NCBI GenBank assembly: GCA_949592205.1
Contig: CATIUR010000001.1
Coordinates: 210,744,250 to 210,808,249 of the forward strand
Source: Helichrysum umbraculigerum
Taxonomy: Eukaryota > Streptophyta > Magnoliopsida > Asterales > Asteraceae
Direction: 5' to 3'
Length of the DNA stretch: 64,000 nucleotides
Shown here: piece by piece, positions 10,240-22,738 of the stretch
Numbering within the stretch: position 1 is the stretch's first letter
Layout of the letters: every line of letters starts with the position of its first letter
Notes under the pieces: generated by a model
Told to the model about the DNA's origin: nothing
What the model saw: the letters and a program-made list of their open reading frames with translations, nothing else
Databases searched by the model: none
Position numbers and translations under genes: made by a program

Positions 10240-13200
10240 CAACATAATTCTATACGGTCAGCCAGCTGTCTATAAACAGTTTGTAACCTCATGTCAAATG
10301 GTTTTGAATGAGAAAGAGACCTGAATAATGGAACTCCAAAATTACTAAGCAAAGGATCAAGAAGATTGATGTGCCTTTTTGGCTCAGCAGCTCCTGTGTT
10401 GTCAATTGGTCGAGATGCAAAGGAAAGGAAGAGATCTGGAATAGCTACGAATGGAAAGTCCAAACGTAGGGCTAAGAGAAAGATTGATTCCAAAATTGCA
10501 CCAACAATGATCCAAAGGAATCAGTGTGTTATACTGCAACACAGAGGAGCACTAGAAGCGTTGCAGCCCAAAATATCTGAAGGACCTTAAAGACAGTAAG
10601 GTTGAAAAGGATTCAGATATATAAATAATCGAACTCCACGATACTACGACTTCTACTTCGTAGGTCTTGAATACAGGGTGTGGTACTCACATTTGCACTG
10701 TATTGCAAAGCCTAAAGGAAAGTAAAAGTGTGAGGCATGGAGAGCTCAACTTAGACGTGGGAGACAAGAGAGTCACGCCCATTGGAAAGTTTGAGCTCAT
10801 GCTAGAATCTGGGGTTAGGATGCATTTAAATAATTGCTGTTATTTGTCAGAAATGACAAGTAACATAGATTCATTTCATGCTTGTTTAAAGAGAGTTATC
10901 AGTTTTCATTTGATAATGAGAATGGTGATAAAAGCTTCTCCTTGCAAAGTCATGTATGAAAATGTTGAATATGTCAGCAAAGAAATTTAAATGTTGGTTC
11001 GTCTAAAGAGCTTGATCCAAATTGTGGCAATATCGTCTAAGGCACGTAAACAAGAAAAGAATATCGCCCAAACTCCAAAAGTATGGAGTGTTGGAATCAT
11101 TCGATCTTAAATCGGATGATGTGTGCAAATTTGTTTATTGAGCAAGATGACTAAATCACTATTCACATGTTATATGAAAGAAGTGATGGATTGTTCGACT
11201 TGGTATACATGGATGTATGTCGACCATTCCGATGCGCCACAAAAGATGGAAATCGCTACTATGTTGCTGATTACTTCAGTAGACATGGATATGTTTATCT
11301 GATTAAACATAAGTCAGACACTTTTGAAAGTTCAAAAGGTGTTAGGACGAAATAGAGAACCAAACGGGCAGAAAGATAAAGGTACTCCAATCCGATAGGG
11401 GAGGAGAAGACCTTAGTATCGAGTTTCTTGATCATCATAGACATTATGGAATAGTTTCACAAATTAACTCCTCCTAGAACACCATAACTGAATAGAGTAG
11501 CTGAGAGGAGAAGTATAATCCTGTTAGACAAGGTTCAATCAATGATGAGTCAGGTAACACTTCTAATAAACTTATGGGGTTAGGCATTATACATAGTCGC
11601 ACATTTCTTAAATCTAATACACCAAGAAAGTTTCAAAGATAACTTATGAGATGTGGAAGAGAAAAGGTTCTTCTCTTGGGCACATCCAGATCTGAGGTTG
11701 TGAAGTTATCGTTAGACGAGAAACTTAGCACAGACTAGAAGACAGATCTAAAAGGCATCTTTTCATCGTTATCCACAGAAGTCGTTTAGATATTTGCTGC
11801 TCAAAAGGGAGTGGTTCTTGAAAGAGAAATAATATCTAAAGAGGACAGTGGGAGTACAACTGATCTTGAAAAGATTCAAGGATTGGACGATGAGGAAACT
11901 AAGGTAAACGCTGACACTCAACAAGAGGTGGTAACACCTGTTGAACTTGATGACATATCCTTTCCCACTCGCAGTTGTAGAGTTAGCAAACATCCTTGGT
12001 TCTATTATGATTTCCATAGAGAAGAACAAAATAAGATTAGTGACATTACACTAATTGATTTAGATGAGTCAGCTAACTACAAGGAAGCGATGGCAGGCCC
12101 TAAGGCTGCTAAGTGGAAGGAAGCTGTGAAAAGCAACATTCAGTCTATGTCTAAACAACCAAGTTTAGAATTTAGTTGGCACTACACTCGGTCTCAAGAC
12201 GGTGAGTTGTAAGTGTATCTTCAAGAGAAAGATAGACATGGATGGGAAGTGCACACTTATAAAGCTAGGATGGTAGCGAAGGGCTATAGTCAAATCTTCA
12301 GGATTGATTATGAGGAAACCTTCTCACCAATGGCTGAAATGAAGTCAATTAGGATAATGCTTGCAATAGCTGCATTTCATGGTTTTGAAATTTGGCAGTT
12401 GAATGTCAAAACCACTTTCCTTAACAGGAAACTGACAGAGGATGTGTTCATTGTACAACCGGAAGGTTTTGAAAATGCAAAGTATCCTAATAGATTGTGT
12501 AAGCTTCAGAAGGCCATTTATGGACTTAAACATGCCTCTTGTAGCTGGAATCTCTGCTTCCATGAGGAAGTCAAACAGTTTAGATTTTATAGAAGCAAAG
12601 ATGAGTCCAATAGATGTGTCAAAGTCAGTTGGAGCATTGTAGTCTTCCTGGTATTATATGTGAAAGATATAATACTCATAGAAAATGTAATCCCAACATT
12701 ACAAGGTGTAAAGAGTTGATTGGGAGAATATTTCGCTGTGAAAGATTTGGAAGATACAATAGATTCTTGGTACAAACATTTACAGAGATATGTTGAAAAC
12801 GTCTCAAAGGACTTCACCAGGACATATACTTAGAATGAAATTTTGAAAAGTTTTAAAATGGAGAATTCTAAGAAAGGGAATCTACCCTTACATCATGGCA
12901 TAAAGATTACTAAAAGATTAGTGTCCAAAGACTGCATAAGATTGGACTAAATGAGTCGAGTCCCATAGGCTTCGGCTATAGGATCAATCATACATGCCTC
13001 GATGTCTCATTTGCTTGGAGCATAGTGAGTTGACATCAGTAGAATCCTGGTAAAGGTCATAATACAGCTGTAGAGAATATTCTTAAGTATTTGACAAATA
13101 CTAAAGACAGGTTCTTAGATTATGGTGGAGAAGAGAGACTTAGAGTAACGGTTTATATGGATGTAAGTTTACGAACAGACAAAGATGATAGTAGTTCAAA

Positions 13201-13420
13201 GTCTGGTTGGGTACTCTTACTAAAAGGGGGAACGATAAGTTTGAAAAGTTCAAAGCAAGATACAATAACAGATGAGAATCTGAGTGTATTGAAACTTGCG
13301 AGACTTCAAAGGAAGTCATCTGAAAGAGGAACTTCAAATGGTGATCTTGGAGGTGCTCCAATAGTACGAATCCCATTGAAATGTTATGTGGTGATGGAAA
13401 GTCCAAGGCATATTTAAGAA
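10240..13420 (+). pseudogene. Broken copia gag-pol of element C
   Basis: Relics appear in the expected copia order. The gag C-terminus lies near 10370-10590. Protease remains at about 10665-10990 with LNTGCGTHIC, where the catalytic Asp of the usual DTG is Asn (codon 10670-10672). The integrase core is near 11167-11355 (DLVYMDVCRPF..DYFSRHGYVYL). Reverse transcriptase runs from about 12060 to 12720 (YKARMVAKGYSQ, EEVKQF, YVKDIIL in place of the usual YVDDI). RNase H is near 13090-13300 (SSSKSGWVLLL). The frame is split by many stops and shifts, so no functional polyprotein is possible. Confidence 0.85.
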
Positions 13421-14341
13421 AATACCATTTTGTTCAAAGGAATGTACAAAAGAGACACGTGATTGTGATGGACACACGATCAGTAAACATGCTAGGAGCA
13501 TAGGTTTACGAGATAAAGTTTTAGTTGTTTGATTTTGAAACATTACAAACAATGATGAGAACTAGAATAGACTTGGTGATAAATGATGGAGATTATTTAT
13601 TGGAAGGAGTTCTACCAATTACTATCGTTTATCATTGTGTTTCAGTTTAGCATGTTTAGACACCACTTCCAGAGTAATTAGATTCACTCAAACCTCCTTA
13701 GTCGATCACACTATAGGAAGTATGTGGTGAATTAAGACTGTCATGGAGTGTTAGTAGATTGTCTGTGGAGATTAGACATTGCATGGAGATTGCTGCAATA
13801 CTCATGGGTACTTAATGGGGATTTAAGTATATGAGAAACCCGCACTCATGGAAGTTACTTCATGGATTGAAATCACGAGTAACTCTGAGATGATAATATC
13901 TTATATTCTTAAAATGGAGATACATGAGTTTCTAGTTTTCAAGTCTGTTATACTTTAGTTTATTCAAACACTGTGCGTAAATGCCAGTTATAAAGGATAC
14001 GCTAGGTATGACATGATGAGTTGACTAGTACTATGTATGCGAAATTTATTTGTTCCTTTTGCCTAAATGGAAAAGCGATATCCCTGGGCCCTCTGATGAT
14101 TAAATGTTGACACATAAAGTGCTTGGCCAAGCCATGACTAAAATGATATGTACAATTCAGTAGTCCCATATAGTCAAATTGATCGGAAATCAGAAAACAT
14201 AATCTTGAATCTGGAGATTGATTAAATCCATGTCCCAGTTTCATACGATATCAGAAACAAAGGAATATATGATCACTTATCTAAAAGGACTATCACTGGA
14301 TATGATCAGAGTTCGGCAGATGCATTGGATGGCACCTCTAC

Positions 14342-16978
14342 TTAGGTGTGACACCCGTCGAATTAGGACTATTAATTAGGGCCTAATCAATTGTAAATAC
14401 ATGTAATTAGTTCTGTGTTAGGCTAATTAATGTATCAAAATATATATTGATGAATATATATAAATATGCGATTTGATTAAATCGTACACATCTCAAATCG
14501 AATGTAATTCGGTTCAATAAATACGGACGTTGGTGAATGATTTTATTAAATAATATAAAATTATTTAATAACACAATTATATCCAAAGTATTATTTTTAT
14601 AATATTTCGTATTCATTTTGAATCATACGATCAATGGTCACGCGATAAAAATAATAAACCCGTAAACAAAACAACGCAAGTTAACGTTATATTTTATAAT
14701 GCGAGTATTAAGTATTTAATGAAATACTTCAACCAAAATATTGAGAAATTATTCGCATATTAAAACGCGTATTTAAACATACATAACTAATTAATTAACG
14801 TTTAAACGATCAGTAAAACGAACACCACACGGAGCGCGGAGGAGTGGACTGAAAAAGTGGAGGCTTTAAACCCCCACCTCCCTTTCTTCTTCCTCATTCC
14901 ACCACTTTACACACTCTCTCTTCTTCTCCTTTCTCTTTCATTTTCTTTCTAAATCACCAAACCACAACCACCTTAAATCATCAAATAACACAACCAAACG
15001 CCGCCGAAATCTCGAAGCTCTTTGGAGAAAAACAACTACCACGCGACGATCTACAACTCTATCTTTTCGGAATTTCATTTCGACACTTTGTAAGTTTCCG
15101 ACAAAAACCCGAAACTCTTCGATTTCACTCATTTTTACATGTTTGTTATTTGTAATAGCTTGTAATGTCCAAATATGGGTTGGGTAAAAGAATCGGACCA
15201 AATGGTCGCTGGAAAACTCGTTTTTGGCTCAAAAATCCGTCAACAGCTCGAAGTGACGCAACGACGACTGCAGTATAGCGTCACTTCGTGCGTCACTTAA
15301 GTGACGCATTGAGTGTCGCTAAAAGCCCTAATTTTGCGTCACTTGCCTAAGTGCCGCATAAAACCCCTTTTTCCCGACACTTGTCTAAGTGTCGCAAATT
15401 CAATAACCGTCACTATGAACCGACACTTATAGCGTCACTTGTCTAAGTGACGCCTACAATCGAGAACTGATTTCACCCGTCACTAACCTTAGTGACTCAT
15501 GACACTTATACCGACACTTACAACCAACACTTCCTTAAGTGTCGCACTCTATGCGTCACTTGCACAAGTGACGCCATTAATCAGAATCCGTCATTTCATG
15601 CGACACTTCCTAAGTGTCGCCTAAACCCTTAAGTGTCGCTATAAGTGACGCTAAAAACAGAAGGTTTCAAACCAATATTTACTAAGTGTCGAGACCTAAA
15701 ATTTATCATTTGATTTCACCCAAATTAAGTTCCAGAGGCGTTTTTCACCAAAGCAATTTAGTAGAAATAAAAATTTTTCGAGCTGACTTGGCATCTCGAC
15801 CTCAACCAGGGGCCAGCCCCTTGGACCCCGCCAGGGGTTGCCACCCCTGGAACCCCGCTTACCAGGGGCGCTGCCCCCGGACCCCCGTCACCTAAAGTCT
15901 ATAAATACTTTTTAAGTGTAACTATTTGAAATCAAAAATAATAATGTTGAGATTATTACTACAACTAATCACCAACGGGCCGTACACGTTTTCAAAACAC
16001 AAGTTAATCAAACAACCAAATCGTAGTAATTTGGACGTTATAGTTGAACGAACAACTACAAAGGTAGCATTTGTAACTACCTACTCATGTTAATAACCAT
16101 CGCGTGTCGTGGACACCCTCAGGTTATCTGTCTGCGGACATCTCATTGCTTGTTTAAGCATCATACGTTTATCGGTCTAACGCTCCAAGACTCGGGTGAG
16201 TCTCATAGCCCCTCTTTTTACCGCTTTTCACTCAGGGGTGTGATTCAATGCTTATTTTTAACATGTGAACGCAAGTACAAACTTTACAATATACTACATG
16301 AGTTGTTTTCCACTAATCATTTCAAAGTCCTCCGTCAGCATAGTTTGGTAATACGTTGTAGCGTGATTATTAGTATATGGTACCATATAGGATTGACCCT
16401 CCTCGTCCGGGTTAGCATGCACTAACTGGGTAAACGGACGTACTAATAATTGTTCAGACGAGTGTGGATTAGGCACTCGTGGAGGCACCTCGCTCGGAAT
16501 TCTCTATATGGGACCCGACCCTCGAGTTAAGCTCAGACTATGTGCTCATGGCTGTATACACTACTACTTATTTGCTGGATGCAAATCTTTACTTAAATCT
16601 TGCGGTTCATATGATATTATCTGATTTCAAACCTGTGAGCTCACCAGCTTTAGCTGACCCATTTTAGCATGTTTCACAGGTACCCAGCAGTAGGTTGGAC
16701 TGCCATCAGGGATACTATAGCTCGAGTCAGCATGCAGATATTAGAGATTTTCTTGCATTAGTATATTTTGTACAAGTACTTATGTACTGAAATCTCTCAT
16801 TTAACCGAACACGAGCTATGTATAACTTTAACTGCTGTAAACATTTCTTATAATTAATATATTTTTTTAAAACGACGCATATAGAGTCGTTTACTATATC
16901 TGGTGTGCTTTGATTATTGATTAGTAACACCCAAAGAATGCTTCCGCCAAATATTAAATTTGGGGGTGTTACATTAGG
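14342..16978 (+). mobile_element. Solo LTR E inserted in copia C
   Basis: The LTR spans 14347-16973 (2627 bp, TGTGACAC..GTGTTACA) and is flanked by the duplication TTAGG at 14342-14346 and 16974-16978. No internal region or second LTR is present, which is the mark of LTR-LTR recombination after insertion. It carries the conserved block CGTTTAAACG..ACACGGAGCG (about 14800-14842), a CT-rich tract (about 14880-14960), a palindrome array (15290-15620), a GC-rich hairpin stretch (15805-15890) and a splice-donor-like GGTGAGTCTCATAG (GT at 16196-16197). It is a relative of LTRs A and B. Confidence 0.93.
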
Positions 16979-17024
16979 ATAGAGACAGACCAATAGTAGT
17001 TGATGACTTGTCCAAGTGGGAGAC

Positions 17025-17893
17025 TGTTGGAAATAGTGTCCAATGTCATAACTAATTGGTAAGACTATTCTAAAGGTAGAGTCCTTTTTGGGTTGCCCTC
17101 GATGAACAGTAAGAGAATCAATAAGAGAGATAATATTAATTGGAATTAATATTATAGTTAATTAATTGGTTTGTTAATTTATCAATGTTGATAAATTAAT
17201 TAGAAGCTAAAAGTAATTAACGGAAACAATAAAGAATATTTAATTGTTTATTAAATATTAATATGAAACAAAAGGAATATTCTGGAAAGCCGGCGGTTGG
17301 AAGGTTCAACCGGCGGTTGGAGGATTAGGGTTTGTAAGGCGGCGACGCGTGTTTGACTTAGAACGGGATTCAAGTCCAACAAGCGGTTGGAAGCTCCAAC
17401 CGACGGTTGGAGGCCAAATTCAGTTGTCCCACATCGGCTGGAGTATAAACCCCAAGGCCTCCTGCTCCCCTATAAATAGAGGCCTAATCCATGGTTTCCA
17501 ATTATCCCAGATCCGAATTTAATTTGGTTCTTTCTCTCTTTCTCATTCCTAATCCTTGTGAGAGTTTACACGGCGTAGAGTCGGGACCCTAGGATTATGG
17601 AGTTTCTCTTGGTTCACGGGTATGACGCATTAGAGGTATTCTATTTTGGGTACTTGCCATCCAAAGCATGGAAGGTCGAGCAAGGAGTCTGCGTGAAGGT
17701 TCTGCAAGGTTGTATGCGCGTGAGAAATTGGTTTTCTCAAAGGTTAGTATTTTCTCGTTTATCTATTTATTTTATTATTTTTAATAGCTTTGTTAAGTAA
17801 CGGTCCTTTAGGGTTTAGTTTCCTAGTTGATCTAGATTAATTGTTATTTTCCGCTGCATATGTTAATCTAGTTAGGGAATAGAAAACCTAACA
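17025..17893 (+). repeat. 3' LTR of copia C
   Basis: An 869-bp partner of 8075-8952. Compared with it, a short deletion near 17289 removed the left arm of the first palindrome, and the third has become CCAACAAGCGGTTGG. Several substitutions are visible. Confidence 0.92.
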
Positions 17894-17898
17894 GTCTC

Positions 17899-19162
17899 AA
17901 TATTGATATAACATCATACAATTGTAATTACATCAAACAACTTATCACTAACTTGTATTAATTCAACATTCATTATATCAAGATTATGAATAACCACTTT
18001 AATCATCACAATTCACAATCACTTATCAAATTATGATCATTAGGATCACGTTATCACCTTCATCCATCTTAATCATTGTTAACTAATATAATTAGATCAT
18101 TAACAAGATTATTAACTTTCAACATCAACAATTTATCAAAATCTCAATATTAGGTCTAATGAATAATTCACCAAATAAGTTCTAACTTTACTCCTTGATT
18201 ACCAATCAAGTGTTCTAAATCATAAACCATACCAACTTTATCATATAACCCATGATAATCATCATAATCAATATAATTCTCAAGAACACTTAATCATGAT
18301 TAGAACTTTTAATTTGAAAAGTGTTAGGCATCATCATTAATCACCCATATCATGATTATTAACCACACTTATCAATCATACATCACTAACTTAAGCTTTA
18401 AAATCAAAATTCATGAATAATCATTTAAACCCATGATTTTCTTCATGATCATCATTCAATTTGATCATTTCTAGCTTAAGTTTCACTTATAATCATGTGA
18501 TAATCATTAACTAGCAACTATATGATCATTACAAGCTTCAATTTCATATCCATCATCCTAATTCAATCAAATACACAAAAACCCATTTCTAGGTTTATAT
18601 GAAAATCACAAAATCAAGACTTACAACATGATTAGGATGATGAGGAGATGATTAATTCACGTTATTGAAGCTCAATTCGAAGTTCTACAGGTTCAATTTC
18701 ACTCCAAGACTTGTTTCAAAGTTTACAAATCGTTCATGTGGTTTGATACGTACGGCCAGAATGAAAATCAAGAAGAACATGAATGATTTCACCAAAAGTT
18801 GAATATTAGGGTTTGTGTTTGGTTCCTGAGTTTTAATCTCACAAGAAATCGAAGTCTGTGGAATATTTGTGAAGTTCCATACGTATTACACACATATAAT
18901 AGATAATATGTGTACTAGTTTTGTCCCCTTTTAAATCTATTGTCTGGAACTGAAAAACCATTCGCGAGGAAAAACTATTTTATTTTACCGTTAACTATGT
19001 TAATTTAAAACAATTAACAATTTACTAGTCACAATAAATTATTCAACTCTTTTCCTCATTTATTTGACTAAAACACACAGAAACTATTTTCTGACACAAT
19101 AAAGAATAATTCACCGTCAGAAAATATTAAAATACTACCAGACCCGAAGAATGGGTGTTACA
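17899..19162 (-). repeat. Right remnant of old LTR D
   Basis: It ends ..GGGTGTTACA at 19162, the complement of the TGTAACACCC start shared by the gypsy LTRs here. Blocks such as AACCCATTTCTAGGTTTA and the ATG-rich stretch near 18600-18700 resemble solo LTR F. It is strongly AT-rich and without coding potential. It is the continuation of 7785-8074 beyond copia C. Confidence 0.6.
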
Positions 19163-19977
19163 ATGTGTGTGAATAACGCATTTATTTATGCTTATTAAAT
19201 ATATTTTTTTATAGTAATTAGTTAAAGAATAGAGAAAGAAAGATACTAAAAATGAAAATAGAATAAGTAATAGAAGGGAAGAAGGAATATAGATGTATAA
19301 AGAAAAAAAAATAAACGTTGAAGTAGACTCGAACTAGCGACCACTCGTTTAGATTCAAGAGCCCTGACCACCAGGCTATGTGTGCAGCGTTGTTTATTTT
19401 CACTAAGGATTTAGGGCCGTGCGACGCACGTCCCATGTTTAGAAAGATTAATGTTTATTTTTGGGATGCCAAACACCCGAACTTTGATTAGTGTGTCGTA
19501 TAATACACCATGAATCGGAGATTATGTCGAGTAAAAATTAGTTGTAAGACCCAATGAAGGAAGACATAGAAATCAATTGATAACAGTGAAATCTTATGTT
19601 CTTAACAATCTATTATTTAAGATGATCAATTTAACTATTAGTTACGTCTTTATAATAGTTTTTCTATTCATCGACAGTAAAAGCTACTACAATTAAGGAA
19701 TCTGGAATAAAATTGGAGTCACTAAAACTCACATACTTTAACACTTAGGCATTGTGCGTGGTCAATAATTTTTTCCATTATCCCAATATCTATTATTTAC
19801 TTATAACTTAAAAAGTTAAACATATAGTTAAGTATCATATATACTCTAATAATTTTGTTAACTACAATTTTAATGTTTTAATTAGTGTAATCAAGTTTAT
19901 ATGAACCTAAAGATTAGCAAGTTTAGTCATCTTAATCTTAATACTCATATAGAACTTATAAAATAAACATATATTTA
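19163..19977. other. AT-rich spacer with a SINE-like patch
   Basis: No gene is visible. A tRNA-like patch lies at about 19310-19400 and is described separately. Next to it, CGTGCGACGCACG (about 19413-19425) is a short hairpin of the kind seen at Helitron 3' ends, but the expected CTAG terminus is not intact. Confidence 0.4.
19310..19400 (-). repeat. Candidate tRNA-derived SINE
   Basis: On the minus strand TAGCCTGGTGG resembles a tRNA/SINE A box. About 43 bases downstream, AGTTCGAGTCT resembles the B box GGTTCGANTCC. An A/T-rich tail follows. It does not fold into a clear tRNA and has no anticodon arm I could confirm. Outer ends and target duplication were not found. Confidence 0.4.
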
Positions 19978-19982
19978 ATTAT

Positions 19983-20158
19983 TGTTGTGAAATCCATGGG
20001 CTTAACCCATGGGCTTGTGGATAGCCCACCATCTAGCTATTAGTCTATTAGGGTTTTGTTTAATTCCTATATATACATGTCATTTGTATTCATTTGATAC
20101 CAATCACTCAATAACATTCCTCTCTTCCTCTCCATCTATAATTCTTTCATTTATAATA
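19983..20158 (+). repeat. Left LTR (176 bp)
   Basis: It contains CCATGGGCTTAACCCATGG, a near palindrome, a TATA-like CCTATATATAC and a CT-rich end. It pairs with 22557-22733. Confidence 0.88.
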
Positions 20159-20269
20159 CGCTATAGACTGCCTCGTTAAAAACCTTATCAAGAAAAACCC
20201 AATGAGATAAAAACTTGATGAAGGAAAAAAGAGTGCAATGCGTATAATACTCCCCTTGAGTTTAATGTA

Positions 20270-22430
20270 TATTCTTCAAGCGCCGAATACCGATCTTCCG
20301 AACTAGATGCTCAAAAACTTTTGTCGGCAATAATTTTGTGCATAAGTCGGCCAAATTTTCGCTTGATCGGACTTGACGAACAGCAATGGTTCCATCATTT
20401 TGTAGATCATAAGTTGAGAAAAACTTTGATGAAATGTGTTTAGTTTTATCTCCTTTGATATTTCATTCATTGATTTGAGCTATACACTTCACATTGTCTT
20501 CATATAAAATGTTGGATTTCCTTGATTGTCTTGAGACCGCATTCTTCTTGGATGTGTTGAATCTTCGATCTTGAGTAGACACTTCTCGATTGAATTTATA
20601 AAACTCAATAAATTTAGTATTATTTGACGACCTCCAAGAAATTGTGGTGTCTCCATAGGTGAAAACATATCATGTTTTTGACCTTATGTGGATCAGACAA
20701 ATACCCGCATATCCAAATTTAGCTTTTTCTTTGTGTAAAATATTTTGATGGTATGGACATCCATTTCACATTAGTGTACATTACTCCCCCTTGGATGTCA
20801 ATTGTTTTGATGATTATGCCTCGTTAAAACCTTACTAGATAAAACCCGTTGGGACAAAAGTCTAGTTAAGAAAAAAGAGTACATAATTCTTTTAATATGT
20901 TAGGGGATGTTGCCTCGTTAAAAAACCTTGCCAGGAAAAACCCAGTGGGACAAAACCAGGGTCAAGGGGAAAAAAAATTGCAACATTTATTATCACCCCC
21001 TAATAATCACATCACTTGTGAATTTATTGACGGTTAATATCATCTCATCAAAATTAAAGAGCAAAAACTGACTTTTATGAGATAAGTCATGGATCCATCA
21101 TTGTTGATGTATTCATCAAGTTGAAAAATGTTTTATATTTATGCAAGACAATGAGTGTTCTCTCATAATATATCTCGCCAAAAATGTGACGTAAATGATT
21201 TTCAACTCTTTTATAATAGTGAGAAATATCAATGTCTAATGATATCTGTCATCCTTCGGGGGTCAGAAGGATTAAAATAATCACTACATCATGAGGATGT
21301 ATGACTCTTTATCCACGATAAAAGTTTATCTTTACAAGACATTTCTTTCATATTCAATTATGAATATTCGTCCGCCTTTAGAATCTGGTAAAAAGTTCAA
21401 AGGATGTATGAATGGCAAAATACTCATAAAGAATGTATATGCAATATGGGCTAAAATGTCCATTTAATAAAGAGATGCCCAAATTGATATAAGGACTTAT
21501 TTGATTCGACAGTGTCCTCGAGAGCCCTTTATGAAAAGCATGAGGCATTATAAATAGTGAAACATGCATTTATCAGATCTTCCCAATCATTTGATATAAG
21601 ATCTTATTCAAATTGAATAAATGGTATTCTCAATTAAGAACCTTTATATAAAGCATGAGGCTGTTTAAAGTGGAAGCATCTTTAAGCATTTTATATCCTT
21701 GAGGGATTCAAATAGCAAATGAGCTAGACTTGTGAGTTATCATATAGCAAAGAGCCTTAGTATCAACACTCTAGCCGTATATCTCATAGCTTCATACTCA
21801 TTGGGAAGTTGAGTAAAGACCAGCCATACAATAGGCTTTACATTGTTATGAAATGGACTATAAGTCCAAAAATCTCGTATGAAGAGATTTCATAAATTTA
21901 TTGCGCATTTTTATATTGGCCAAATAATATTTGCAATTCTTTGCAAAAATAATTTCATGATCCTCAATCACAATAGCTAGTGCTATATTATAACAATAAT
22001 ATTATCGACATCGATTTCAATTATATCGTTTATATCGATTCCACGATGTTCTAGACATGATATCATTTATTGAGATCTCTTCATTTTTCGGTACCAGAGG
22101 TTCTGATAGAACCTTCATGTCTAGTTTCGTTAGATTGAAATGGGGTCTTGAATTCCTCGATTGGACCATCTAAATAACTTGCTCCCTTTTTTTTTCGAGG
22201 ATGAAATCTGGAATCGATTTTTTTTTATTTCACGTTTCACGTGCCATAGGCATATTAGCCATTTTAATAGGAGCATTAACAACTTATCATTCAAACAAAT
22301 ATGTTTGGCAATTATCAAAAATGAATTATAATTTGAACTTCGAGTTTTGAACTTCGAGTTCATACTTTATACTATGAGGATCAATATTATACATTGATAA
22401 TTCATTTTGAGATTAAGTTGTTTTAAGATT
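20270..22430 (-). pseudogene. Decayed copia pol in inverted orientation
   Basis: Read on the minus strand, 20280-20390 still gives the copia C-terminal pattern SSENLADLCTKLLPTKVFE..RKIGIRRLKN, and the region near 22030-22200 gives traces of the linker before reverse transcriptase. Between them only degraded sequence with many stops is seen. The motif GCCTCGTTAAAAACCTT..AGGAAAAACCC recurs at about 20168, 20818 and 20909. Its complement is familiar from the 3' non-coding part of plant copia elements, which fits the minus orientation. Confidence 0.65.
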
Positions 22431-22556
22431 TCCCCTTTTGGTCTGATAGTTATGCGTTATGGTTGAGCATATATCGCACAAACAAATAAAAATATCTATG
22501 ATATATCTTTTTGATGACCAAAAATAAATTATAAATGGTGACTATCCAAGGGGGAG

Positions 22557-22733
22557 TGTTGTGAAATCCATGGGCTTAACCCATGGGCTTGTGGATAGCC
22601 TACCATCTAGCTATTAGTCTATTAGGGTTTTGTTTAATTCCTATATATACATATCATATGTATTCATTTGATACCAATCACTCAATAACATTCCTCTCTT
22701 CCTCTCCATCTATGATTCTTTCATTTTACAATA
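22557..22733 (+). repeat. Right LTR (177 bp)
   Basis: Partner of the left LTR, preceded directly by the purine tract and followed by the ATTAT duplication. Confidence 0.88.
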
Positions 22734-22738
22734 ATTAT

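Larger units (their letters stand above)
8070..17898 (+). mobile_element. Ty1/copia LTR retrotransposon C with nested solo LTR
   Basis: This is a complete but decayed copia element. The 5' LTR is 8075-8952 and the 3' LTR 17025-17893. The target-site duplication GTCTC lies at 8070-8074 and 17894-17898. A tRNA-Met primer site follows the 5' LTR (8954-8965) and a purine tract AAGTGGGAGAC precedes the 3' LTR (17014-17024). The internal region has gag and pol relics in the plus orientation, with many stops and shifts. Solo LTR E (14347-16973) is inserted downstream of the RNase H relic. The LTRs differ by several substitutions and a small deletion, so the insertion is older than T1 and T2. Confidence 0.93.
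19978..22738 (+). mobile_element. Short-LTR element enclosing an inverted copia relic
   Basis: The LTRs are 19983-20158 and 22557-22733, starting TGTTGTGAAATCC and about 95% alike by eye. The duplication ATTAT lies at 19978-19982 and 22734-22738. A polypurine tract CAAGGGGGAG precedes the right LTR, so the LTRs read on the plus strand. No tRNA-Met primer site follows the left LTR. The interior carries a decayed copia pol on the minus strand. Either the interior was inverted or this is a non-autonomous carrier that took up pol sequence backwards. Confidence 0.85.

Noticed and set aside
19403..19430. CGTGCGACGCACG hairpin as a Helitron 3' end
   Set aside because: The expected CTRR terminus reads CTTAG on the minus strand and no 5' end was found.
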